Shown: in pieces, positions 1-5,579 of the stretch | Layout of the letters: every line of letters starts with the position of its first letter | How positions within the stretch are numbered: position 1 is the stretch's first letter | NCBI GenBank assembly: GCA_949127925.1 | Contig: CASBQX010000380.1 | Span: 1-6,129, forward strand | DNA from: Synechococcales cyanobacterium PMM_0002 | GTDB taxonomy: Bacteria; Cyanobacteriota; Cyanobacteriia; Elainellales; Elainellaceae | Direction of reading: 5' to 3' | Length of the DNA stretch: 6,129 bases | Translations under genes and position numbers: made by a program | The notes under the pieces: model-generated | Seen by the model: only the letters and a program-made list of their open reading frames with translations | What the model was told of the DNA's origin: nothing | Database searches by the model: none

Positions 1-302
1 CCTTGTGGTTATTTGTCACAGTTGAGGGAGTTGAACCCACCAATAACGCAGCAGAACAGGCGATTCGTCCAGCAGTGTTGTGGCGTCGATGCAGTTATGG
101 TTCTCAAAGTGAAGCTGGAAGTTTATTTGTGGGACGGATGATGACGGTGGTCGCTACGTTACATCGGCAAAAACGAAATATCCTGGATTATCTGGCAGAA
201 GCCTGTCGAGCCAAGCGTCAAGGTTTACCTCCGCCTGCTTTATTGCCCCCTCCAAATCTCCCCAAACTGTTGTACCCGTTATCTAACCCCGTGTACGGAT
301 AC
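1..302 (+). mobile_element. Right end of an IS66-family insertion sequence
   Basis: The transposase C-terminus runs almost to the end of the element. The inferred outer boundary is GTGTACGGATAC, ending at about 302. Read from the outside this is GTATCCGTACAC, and a GTA-type terminus is usual for IS66-family inverted repeats. The boundary also coincides with the point where sequence resembling a different (DUF4870-like) gene begins in another frame. IS66 elements normally make 8-bp target duplications, so TCATTTTT (303-310) is the predicted duplication. The matching left end is outside the window, so the boundary is an inference and could be off by a few bases. Confidence 0.65.
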
Positions 303-314
303 TCATTTTTTTAA
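3..314 (+). CDS. IS66-family transposase, C-terminal fragment (5' end outside the window)
   Basis: This is the C-terminal part of an IS66-family DDE transposase, the enzyme that moves the insertion sequence. The reading frame is open to the left edge, so the TTG at position 3 is an internal Leu codon and not a start. The visible 103 residues carry the family signature VEPTNNAAEQAIRP (residues 10-23); the Glu at residue 18 is, from family knowledge, the last residue of the DDE triad. WRRCSYGSQSEAGS (27-40) and the helical stretch RNILDYLAEACRA (58-70) match the usual end of the catalytic domain and the IS66 C-terminal element. The proline-rich tail (PPPALLPPPNLPK) is typical linker sequence. 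The last codons (Ser-Phe-Phe-stop) seem to lie beyond the IS end, so the host target would supply the stop codon. It is not possible to tell whether the whole element is intact, because its 5' part and any accessory genes lie outside. Confidence 0.93.
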   Translation: MWLFVTVEGVEPTNNAAEQAIRPAVLWRRCSYGSQSEAGSLFVGRMMTVVATLHRQKRNILDYLAEACRAKRQGLPPPALLPPPNLPKLLYPLSNPVYGYSFF

Positions 315-460
315 TTCCAGCGTTTGTTCTGCTAGGAATTCCGCTGTTGATTTTCTTGTTGGTCGCCAGTTTCATCTTACCAATTATTGCCATGGTAAAA
401 GTCGCATCCCATCCCGATATTCCTTATCGCTATCCGTTAGTCATGTGGCATTTCTTTTAA
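303..460 (+). pseudogene. 3' remnant of a DUF4870-like small membrane protein gene, cut by the IS66 element
   Basis: From about 305 to the TAA at 458-460, one plus-strand frame encodes about 51 residues. They form a hydrophobic membrane segment (FVLLGIPLLIFLLVASF and following), then LPIIAMVKVASHP and the ending IPYRYPLVMWHFF. A last transmembrane helix followed by an I-x-A-x-K-V/A segment and a terminal YRYPL motif is what I recall of the C-terminus of DUF4870 (Tic20-like) proteins, which usually run to about 100-130 residues with several helices. There is no start codon or leader, and an in-frame stop (284-286) lies within the IS, so this piece cannot be expressed as the original protein. 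The 5' half should lie beyond the other end of the IS. The last 24 bases overlap the convergent sulfotransferase gene. The family assignment is from memory of the motif, and the function of the family is not known to me. Confidence 0.62.
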
Positions 461-1387
461 GCTAGCGCTCGCCGCTCGCTGTCGTGCTTTTTTGCGATGT
501 TTGTGGGGAGAATCTAACCGCTTCCTGAGGAGTTTGAGGCGATCGCCCAACGACTTTGGCAGCGTTTTTTCTAAGGCGTATAAATAGTTGTAGAACCGAT
601 TTAAGACTCTAAATTTGAATAGCTTGAGCTGGAAGAATTTGACATGCTGCTGAATCAGTTGATCCAGTCGATGATTGGCGTAGTCATACAGTTCAAGATC
701 AATCTGATTGCGGCTAGTGATCAGGTCTAACTCTTCAGTTGAGAGCGATCGCCGCTTGGGTCGGTTTCGAGTCACATTGGCTTTGGCATAAAAAGGGGTC
801 GCCCAGCCAAATACTTCCTTCAGCAAAATCAGCGTTTCGTCAAACCGCTCTACTGTTCCCACTACGGCAAACTGCTGATGTAAATGCTGTTTTGCCACGT
901 CTAGCACATCGGTGGCGCATTGCCCTACTGGCACCAAAGCAGGCTCACCGCCCGCTACCATGCGGGTTTGGTGGTTATCCAGTTCTACCGACAAATCGCT
1001 GCTAACGTAGTCTTTGAGACTCATCTGCTGGCCTGCGATTTGGTCGTGCAAATAATGAGTCGGGAATTTGAGCACGTAGTAGTAGTGCGACAACGCGCGA
1101 TCAACTGGGTCGCGCAGTAGGGTGATATAGGTTGAGGGCTGCGGCAACAGATCGTGTAGCCCAAAGTTGAAGTGACCCCGCAGCACCTTCAGGTTTTGCC
1201 GTTGCGCGGCGGGCATCTGCTCAAAATCCTGTAGCGATCGCCCCTCCATGCCTGCTTTCATCGCAAATACTCGATTTAGCCCATACTGACGAGCCAAAAT
1301 TTTGTTCAGCGTTGTCCCTGCGGCCTTGGGGATGTGCACAAAAATAATGGCGCAGTTCTGCTTAGATGATGGCGAGGGTAAAGGCAT
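437..1387 (-). CDS. Sulfotransferase family 2-type (PAPS-dependent) sulfotransferase
   Basis: The 316-residue protein is likely to transfer sulfate from PAPS to a carbohydrate hydroxyl. Residues 14-26 (IIFVHIPKAAGTT) form the 5'-phosphosulfate-binding loop. RGHFNFGLH (70-78) matches the region that carries the candidate catalytic His in related glycan sulfotransferases. TLLRDPVDRALSHYYY (89-104) is the 3'-phosphate-binding motif with conserved Arg92 and Ser100. DNHQTRMVAG (137-146) and VGTVERFDETLILLKEVFGW (176-195) are also typical of the family. No signal peptide is visible, so it is probably cytosolic. The last roughly 35 residues are strongly basic (for example HKHRKKARQR). The ATG at 1387 is the only usual start before an upstream in-frame stop at 1460-1462; no clear Shine-Dalgarno precedes it. 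It follows gmd by 107 bases on the same strand and is probably in one transcript, which suggests a deoxysugar-containing glycan as acceptor; the true acceptor is unknown. Its final seven codons overlap the DUF4870-like remnant. Confidence 0.88.
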   Translation of the reverse strand: MPLPSPSSKQNCAIIFVHIPKAAGTTLNKILARQYGLNRVFAMKAGMEGRSLQDFEQMPAAQRQNLKVLRGHFNFGLHDLLPQPSTYITLLRDPVDRALSHYYYVLKFPTHYLHDQIAGQQMSLKDYVSSDLSVELDNHQTRMVAGGEPALVPVGQCATDVLDVAKQHLHQQFAVVGTVERFDETLILLKEVFGWATPFYAKANVTRNRPKRRSLSTEELDLITSRNQIDLELYDYANHRLDQLIQQHVKFFQLKLFKFRVLNRFYNYLYALEKTLPKSLGDRLKLLRKRLDSPHKHRKKARQRAASASLKEMPHD

Positions 1388-1398
1388 TACAATTTCAG

Positions 1399-1422
1399 AT
1401 GGGCTGGGGAATGGGCTGGGGA
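1399..1422. repeat. Perfect 12-bp tandem duplication in the sulfotransferase leader
   Basis: ATGGGCTGGGGA occurs twice in direct succession (1399-1410 and 1411-1422). It lies 12-35 bases upstream of the sulfotransferase ATG, where a ribosome-binding site would be expected; on the gene strand each unit reads TCCCCAGCCCAT. The unit length is a multiple of three, but the stretch appears untranslated. It may be a recent slippage duplication. A regulatory role is possible but unsupported. Confidence 0.9.
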
Positions 1423-1435
1423 CATCATGACCGTC

Positions 1436-1457
1436 AGGGCAGCTCGAAAACCGCCCT
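1436..1457 (-). promoter_or_regulatory. UUCG-loop RNA hairpin between gmd and the sulfotransferase gene
   Basis: On the minus (gene) strand the arms AGGGCGGUU and AGCUGCCCU form nine consecutive pairs around a UUCG loop. Two are G-U wobbles, which pair only in the minus-strand RNA; the plus-strand copy would have two mismatches at those places. No U-run follows, so it is not a classical intrinsic terminator. A shorter palindrome, AGACAGTGTCT (1479-1489), lies between this hairpin and the gmd stop codon. Possible roles are stabilising the upstream gmd mRNA, an RNA-processing site, or partial termination that lowers sulfotransferase expression. The structure is visible in the sequence; the role is inference. 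Confidence 0.6.
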
Positions 1458-1494
1458 TGCTACCCAATACAATACTGCAGACAGTGTCTTAATC

Positions 1495-2574
1495 TTACGC
1501 CGTGGGCGCACCCGACACTCGGCGGACGGTGGCATGGTCTGTGCTGGTCTGAAGGGAATGTCCATTGAGCGGCACCAATCCTAGCGCCTTTAGATCGGCT
1601 TCGACCATCAGATAGACCAGTTGCTCAAAGCTAACTGAGGGTTCCCATCCCAACTGTTTGCGGGCTTTAGTCGGGTCACCAATCAGGAGTTCTACTTCGG
1701 CAGGGCGGAGGTAGCGCTCGTCAAACTCCACATAGTCGTGCCAGTTGAGGTTGACATATTCAAAAGCAAGACCCAGAAACTCATGAATCGAGTGGGTTTC
1801 ACCCGTGGCTACTACGTAGTCATCGGGTTGCTCTTGCTGCAACATCAGCCACATGGCTCGCACATAGTCTTTGGCATAGCCCCAGTCGCGTTTGGCATCC
1901 AGGTTGCCTAGGTACAGCTTTTTCTGCTGCCCTGCCACAATCCGGGCGATCGCCCGAGTAATTTTGCGGGTGACAAAGGTTTCACCCCGGCGCGGCGATT
2001 CATGGTTAAACAAAATGCCGTTGCAGGTAAACAGATCGTAAGACTCGCGGTAGTTGATCGTTTGCCAGTGGGCATAGACCTTGGCGCAGGCGTAGGGGCT
2101 ACGAGGATAAAACGGCGTCGTTTCGCTCTGCGGAATTTCTTGCACTTTGCCATACATTTCTGATGACCCAGCCTGGTAGAAGCGGATTTGATCACCCGTC
2201 CGCCCCTGATAATCGCGGATAGCTTCTAGCAAGCGCAGCGTGCCCATGCCGACGGTATCGACCGTATATTCGGGCGAGTCAAAGCTGACTCGGACATGGG
2301 ACTGTGCCCCCAGGTTATAGACCTCTACGGGCTTCACCTCTTCCAAAATCCGGCGTAGGGTTGTGCCGTCGGTTAAATCGCCATAGTGCAGAAACATCCG
2401 CACGGCGTCGTTGTGCGGGTCTTCATAAATGTGGTCGATTCGATCGGTATTGAAGGTGGAGGTCCGGCGGATGATGCCGTGAACTTCATAGCCTTTTTCT
2501 AGCAATAGTTCACTTAAATACGAGCCGTCTTGACCCGTAATCCCTGTAATCAACGCGCGTTTCCGTTCCGTCAT
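1495..2574 (-). CDS. gmd: GDP-mannose 4,6-dehydratase
   Basis: This 359-residue enzyme converts GDP-D-mannose to GDP-4-keto-6-deoxy-D-mannose, the branch point to GDP-L-fucose, GDP-D-rhamnose and related sugars. It is a cytosolic extended-type SDR. The sequence shows the NADP-binding glycine motif GITGQDGSY (11-19), the RRTSTFNTDRIDH region (36-48) typical of GMD, the catalytic SSE (137-139), YACAK (161-165) with Tyr161 and Lys165, HESPRRGETFVTRKIT (191-206), and RDWGYAKDYV (229-238). The length is close to the roughly 370 residues of E. coli Gmd. The last 25 or so residues are a Ser/Thr-rich tail that looks less conserved. The ATG start is supported by AGAGGA (2591-2586) 11 bases upstream and by the fit of the N-terminus to the Rossmann fold. 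The usual partner, GDP-fucose synthase (fcl), is not next to it; a sulfotransferase gene follows instead. It contains a HIP1 site at 1946-1953. Confidence 0.97.
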   Translation of the reverse strand: MTERKRALITGITGQDGSYLSELLLEKGYEVHGIIRRTSTFNTDRIDHIYEDPHNDAVRMFLHYGDLTDGTTLRRILEEVKPVEVYNLGAQSHVRVSFDSPEYTVDTVGMGTLRLLEAIRDYQGRTGDQIRFYQAGSSEMYGKVQEIPQSETTPFYPRSPYACAKVYAHWQTINYRESYDLFTCNGILFNHESPRRGETFVTRKITRAIARIVAGQQKKLYLGNLDAKRDWGYAKDYVRAMWLMLQQEQPDDYVVATGETHSIHEFLGLAFEYVNLNWHDYVEFDERYLRPAEVELLIGDPTKARKQLGWEPSVSFEQLVYLMVEADLKALGLVPLNGHSLQTSTDHATVRRVSGAPTA

Positions 2575-2585
2575 ACGTCACTGAA

Positions 2586-2591
2586 TCCTCT
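2586..2591 (-). promoter_or_regulatory. Ribosome-binding site for gmd
   Basis: AGAGGA on the minus strand lies 11 bases before the gmd ATG (2574-2572). It is a good Shine-Dalgarno match at slightly long spacing and supports that start. Confidence 0.6.
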
Positions 2592-2596
2592 GTTTA

Positions 2597-2624
2597 AGTA
2601 TATTTTGAGTACATTATTCTTCAA
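2597..2624 (-). promoter_or_regulatory. Candidate sigma-70-type promoter for gmd
   Basis: On the minus strand TTGAAG (2624-2619) and TATACT (2602-2597) are separated by 16 bases, matching TTGACA/TATAAT at 4/6 and 5/6 positions. Transcription would start at about 2590, giving a very short leader in which the Shine-Dalgarno lies at the 5' end. That is tight, so the true promoter may be further upstream in this AT-rich gap. Confidence 0.33.
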
Positions 2625-2706
2625 AGCATCTTATCCTAGCTGAAAAAAAGGTCTATGCGACCCTGTAATTTTATGCAACGTCTAGCCCTCAAAAATCGCC
2701 AAAAAA

Positions 2707-2728
2707 TTTACATTAATTTTGCATTAAT
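2707..2728 (+). repeat. 11-bp tandem repeat resembling an RpaB (HLR1-like) site upstream of acnB
   Basis: TTTACATTAAT (2707-2717) is followed directly by TTTGCATTAAT (2718-2728), with one mismatch. The cyanobacterial HLR1 element bound by the response regulator RpaB is a pair of (G/T)TTACA(T/A)(T/A) repeats separated by 2 bases (10-base period). Here the first half-site fits fully, the second has one base change, and the period is 11 bases. It lies about 120-140 bases before the acnB start and TTTACA could double as a -35 element. The repeat is plain; the link to RpaB is inference. Confidence 0.4.
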
Positions 2729-2832
2729 AAAATTTTGCTAGAAATATAGTTCATGCAGACCATCTAAGGAACTGTGCTACACGCTACCGTGGAACTACAA
2801 TCAATATTTGACAATAGCCTTTGGCGGTGCCT

Positions 2833-2838
2833 GGAGAA
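2833..2838 (+). promoter_or_regulatory. Ribosome-binding site that sets the acnB start
   Basis: GGAGAA lies 9 bases before the ATG at 2848. It favours that ATG over the in-frame TTG at 2821, which would place this site inside the coding region. Confidence 0.6.
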
Positions 2839-2847
2839 CTTTGGAAC

Positions 2848-5454
2848 ATGCTGGAATCTTATCGTAACCATGTAGCAGAACGAGCAGCGTTGGGAATTCC
2901 CCCTCTGCCCCTGTCAGCAGAACAAGTCTCTGACCTGTGCGAATTACTCAAGGCTCCACCGGCGGGGCAAGCAGCGGCTCTCCTGCATATGCTGCGCGAT
3001 CGCATTCCGCCTGGGGTAGACCAGGCGGCCTATGTCAAGGCCGGGTTTTTGACGGCGATCGCCCAAGGCACCGCGAACAGTCCCCTGGTCTCGCCGCTAG
3101 AGGCAGTTGAGCTGCTGGGGACGATGATGGGTGGCTACAATGTGCAGTCGCTGATTGATTTACTTCAGGTAGAGGATGGGGCTGCCGCTGCCGCTGCCGC
3201 TACGTCGCTCAGCAAAATTTTGCTGGTCTATGATGCCTTCCACGATGTCCAAGAGCTGGGCGAGAGCGGCAATATCCACGCGCAGCAGGTCATGAATGCC
3301 TGGGCCAATGCCGAGTGGTTTACCAGCCGCCCCAGTTTGCCCGCATCGATTACCGTTACCGTGTTCAAAGTTCCCGGCGAAACCAATACCGACGACCTGT
3401 CTCCGGCTCCCCTCGCCACCACTCGCCCCGACATTCCACTGCATGCCACGGTGATGCTGGAAACCCGCCAGCCCGGTTCACTGGAGGCGATCGCCACCTT
3501 AAAGCAAAAAGGCCATCCCGTGGCCTATGTGGGCGATGTGGTCGGCACCGGGTCGTCGCGTAAGTCGGCCATTAACTCCGTGCTGTGGCACATTGGCAAC
3601 GACATTCCCGGCGTGCCCAACAAGCGCACGGGCGGCTACATTTTGGGCGGCAAGATTGCCCCCATTTTCTTCAATACCGCCGAAGACTCTGGCTCACTGC
3701 CAATTGAATGTGATGTGACGCGGCTAGAAACGGGTGATGTGATTACGATCTACCCGTATAAAGGCGAAATTGTGAACGCAGCGGGAGAGGTGATCTCTAC
3801 GTTTAGCCTCAAACCCGACACCATTGTGGATGAAGTGCGGGCGGGCGGGCGAATTCCGCTGCTGATCGGCCGCACCCTCACCGACAAAACCCGCTTGGCA
3901 TTGGGCTTGCCGCCCAGTGACCTGTTTGTGCGGCCTGCCCTGCCTGCCGATACGGGCAAGGGCTTCACGCTGGCGCAAAAAATGGTGGGCAAAGCCTGCG
4001 GCGTGGCGGGTGTGCGCCCGGGTACCTCCTGCGAACCCCACATGACCACCGTAGGCTCCCAAGATACCACCGGGCCAATGACCCGCGACGAACTCAAAGA
4101 ACTGGCCTGTCTGGGTTTCAGCGCCGATTTGGTCATGCAGAGCTTCTGCCACACAGCGGCCTATCCCAAACCAGTCGATATCAAAACCCAGCACGAGCTG
4201 CCCGACTTCATTCACCAGCGCGGTGGCGTCTCGCTGCGCCCTGGTGATGGTATCATTCACTCGTGGCTGAACCGGATGCTGCTGCCCGATACGGTCGGGA
4301 CTGGCGGCGATTCCCATACCCGGTTTCCGCTGGGGATTTCGTTCCCGGCTGGGTCGGGCTTGGTGGCGTTTGCGGCAGCGTTGGGTGCTATGCCGTTAGA
4401 CATGCCCGAGTCGGTGCTGGTGCGCTTTAGCGGCAGTCTGCAACCGGGGGTGACGCTGCGCGATGTGGTCAACGCCATTCCCTACGTCGCCATCAAGCAG
4501 GGCAAGCTGACCGTGGACAAAGAGAACAAAATCAATATTTACTCGGGCAAAATCATCGAAATGGAAGGCTTGCCCGACTTGCAGCTAGAGCAGGCGTTTG
4601 AGCTAACCGATGCCACCGCAGAGCGATCGGCGGCGGGCTGCACCATTAAGCTGAGTGAGGCCACCGTGGCAGAATATCTGCGCTCTAATGTGGCTCTGCT
4701 AAAAAATATGGCGGCTCGGGGCTATGGCGATGCTCGCACTATTTTGCGCCGCGTGGCCAAAATGGAGCAGTGGTTGGCCAACCCGGTGCTGTTATCGGCT
4801 GACCTTGATGCTGAATATGCCGACATCATTGAGGTCGATTTGGATCAAATTAAACAGCCAATTGTGGCCGCGCCCAACGACCCAGACAACATTAAGCTGA
4901 TGTCGGACTGTGCAGGCGACCCCGTCCATGAAGTCTTTATCGGCTCCTGCATGACCAACATTGGCCACTACCGCGCTGCTGCTAAGGTGCTAGAAGGAGC
5001 TGGGCCTGTCAAAGTGCGGCTGTGGATTGCCCCCCCCACGCGGATGGACGAAAAGCAGCTACGCGAAGAAGGCTACTATGGCATCTTTGCAGCGGCAGGT
5101 GCCCGGACAGAAATGCCGGGTTGCTCGCTGTGCATGGGCAACCAGGCGCGGGTCGAAGATGGCGTCACGGTATTTTCTACCTCCACGCGCAACTTCAACA
5201 ACCGCATGGGTAAAGGGGCGCAGGTTTACCTCGGTTCCGCAGAACTGGCGGCTGTGTGCGCCTTACTCGGCTATATTCCGACGGTAGAAGAATACCTGGA
5301 AATTGTCACCAAGAAAATCGACCCGTTTGCTAGCGAACTCTATCGCTACCTCAATTTTGATCAGGTGGTGGGGTTTGAGGATGAGGGCCGGGTGATTGCC
5401 CTAGAGGATATGCCAAGGATTGAAGACATTTTGGGCATGCCTGTGGCTCCCTAG
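2848..5454 (+). CDS. acnB: Bifunctional aconitate hydratase 2 / 2-methylisocitrate dehydratase (aconitase B)
   Basis: This cytosolic [4Fe-4S] enzyme interconverts citrate and isocitrate in the TCA cycle. From the ATG at 2848 it has 868 residues, near the 865 of E. coli AcnB, and its N-terminus (MLESYRNHVAERAALGIPP) matches the E. coli one closely. The earlier in-frame TTG at 2821 would add nine residues with no family match. In order it has the HEAT-like domain (about 1-160), the swivel domain (about 160-390) with TVFKVPGETNTDDLSPAP (171-188) and GDVVGTGSSRKSA (229-241), then domains 1-3 with QDTTGPMTRDE (405-415) and GGDSHTRFPLGISFPAGSG (486-504). The cluster cysteines are Cys701 (GSCMTN), Cys759 and Cys762 (GCSLCMGNQARV), in the same pattern as E. 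coli. A seven-Ala run (112-118) sits in the HEAT-like domain, and about 25 residues at the C-terminus are distinct from E. coli. It is divergent from gmd and appears monocistronic, and it carries three HIP1 sites. Confidence 0.98.
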   Translation: MLESYRNHVAERAALGIPPLPLSAEQVSDLCELLKAPPAGQAAALLHMLRDRIPPGVDQAAYVKAGFLTAIAQGTANSPLVSPLEAVELLGTMMGGYNVQSLIDLLQVEDGAAAAAAATSLSKILLVYDAFHDVQELGESGNIHAQQVMNAWANAEWFTSRPSLPASITVTVFKVPGETNTDDLSPAPLATTRPDIPLHATVMLETRQPGSLEAIATLKQKGHPVAYVGDVVGTGSSRKSAINSVLWHIGNDIPGVPNKRTGGYILGGKIAPIFFNTAEDSGSLPIECDVTRLETGDVITIYPYKGEIVNAAGEVISTFSLKPDTIVDEVRAGGRIPLLIGRTLTDKTRLALGLPPSDLFVRPALPADTGKGFTLAQKMVGKACGVAGVRPGTSCEPHMTTVGSQDTTGPMTRDELKELACLGFSADLVMQSFCHTAAYPKPVDIKTQHELPDFIHQRGGVSLRPGDGIIHSWLNRMLLPDTVGTGGDSHTRFPLGISFPAGSGLVAFAAALGAMPLDMPESVLVRFSGSLQPGVTLRDVVNAIPYVAIKQGKLTVDKENKINIYSGKIIEMEGLPDLQLEQAFELTDATAERSAAGCTIKLSEATVAEYLRSNVALLKNMAARGYGDARTILRRVAKMEQWLANPVLLSADLDAEYADIIEVDLDQIKQPIVAAPNDPDNIKLMSDCAGDPVHEVFIGSCMTNIGHYRAAAKVLEGAGPVKVRLWIAPPTRMDEKQLREEGYYGIFAAAGARTEMPGCSLCMGNQARVEDGVTVFSTSTRNFNNRMGKGAQVYLGSAELAAVCALLGYIPTVEEYLEIVTKKIDPFASELYRYLNFDQVVGFEDEGRVIALEDMPRIEDILGMPVAP
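3181..3201 (+). repeat. GCTGCC hexanucleotide repeat within acnB
   Basis: Three GCTGCC units plus a further GCT encode the seven-alanine run at residues 112-118 of AcnB. The run sits in the HEAT-like domain where E. coli AcnB has a short variable stretch. In-frame slippage here would change alanine number without breaking the gene. It may have little functional meaning. Confidence 0.85.
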
Positions 5455-5548
5455 ACGCGGGCGTTGATCGCCTGAACTAGGCCGATGTTGACGGGTGAAT
5501 GGGTGCTGTGATCACTGCATCCAAGGGACAGAACGATTAGTTTTCGGG
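5455..5548. other. Convergent gap between acnB and the BioC-like gene
   Basis: This short non-coding gap holds only a small hairpin, GGCG-TTGAT-CGCC (5460-5472), just after the acnB stop, without a T-run, and the start of the 10-bp inverted repeat at its right end. I see no gene here. Confidence 0.6.
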
Positions 5549-5579
5549 CTATTTGGCTCGCTGAATGATGCCAAATAGC
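5548..5579 (-). terminator. Perfect 10-bp inverted repeat across the stop codon of the BioC-like gene
   Basis: GCTATTTGGC (5548-5557) and GCCAAATAGC (5570-5579) are exact reverse complements with a 12-base loop. The outer arm contains the TAG stop (5551-5549) of the minus-strand methyltransferase gene, and the structure lies between two convergent genes. Being a perfect palindrome, it would form in RNA from either strand, so it could end or protect both the acnB and the methyltransferase transcripts. No U-run follows on either strand, so it is not a textbook intrinsic terminator. Confidence 0.5.

Larger units (their letters stand above)
2575..2820. other. Divergent intergenic promoter region between gmd and acnB
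   Basis: This gap (273 bases counted to the preferred acnB start) separates two genes transcribed away from each other, so it must hold promoters for both. It is clearly richer in A+T than the coding sequence on either side, most of all at about 2690-2750. It contains an 11-base tandem repeat (2707-2728), candidate -10 hexamers for acnB (TAAAAT 2728-2733 and TATAGT 2745-2750), and a weak hairpin followed by a T-run on the minus strand (2644-2664). I found no convincing small gene, tRNA or riboswitch in it. Confidence 0.7.

Noticed and set aside
2665..2678. Possible NtcA site (GTA-N8-TAC) in the gmd-acnB gap
   Set aside because: The stretch reads GTA-N8-CAA, so the second half-site is missing.
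2808..2813. Perfect TTGACA upstream of acnB
   Set aside because: No -10-like hexamer lies 16-18 bases downstream, and transcription from it would begin at or inside the acnB start region.
2821..2847. Alternative TTG start for acnB
   Set aside because: The nine extra residues have no match to AcnB N-termini, while the ATG at 2848 has a Shine-Dalgarno and matches E. coli AcnB from residue 1.
3724..4317. 197-codon minus-strand open frame inside acnB
   Set aside because: It lies entirely opposite a highly conserved gene, has no recognisable family, and is what GC-rich coding sequence gives by chance; the same holds for the other antisense and offset frames in acnB, gmd and the sulfotransferase gene.
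4624..4631. Additional HIP1-like GCGATCGG in acnB
   Set aside because: It differs from HIP1 at the last base, so it was not counted.
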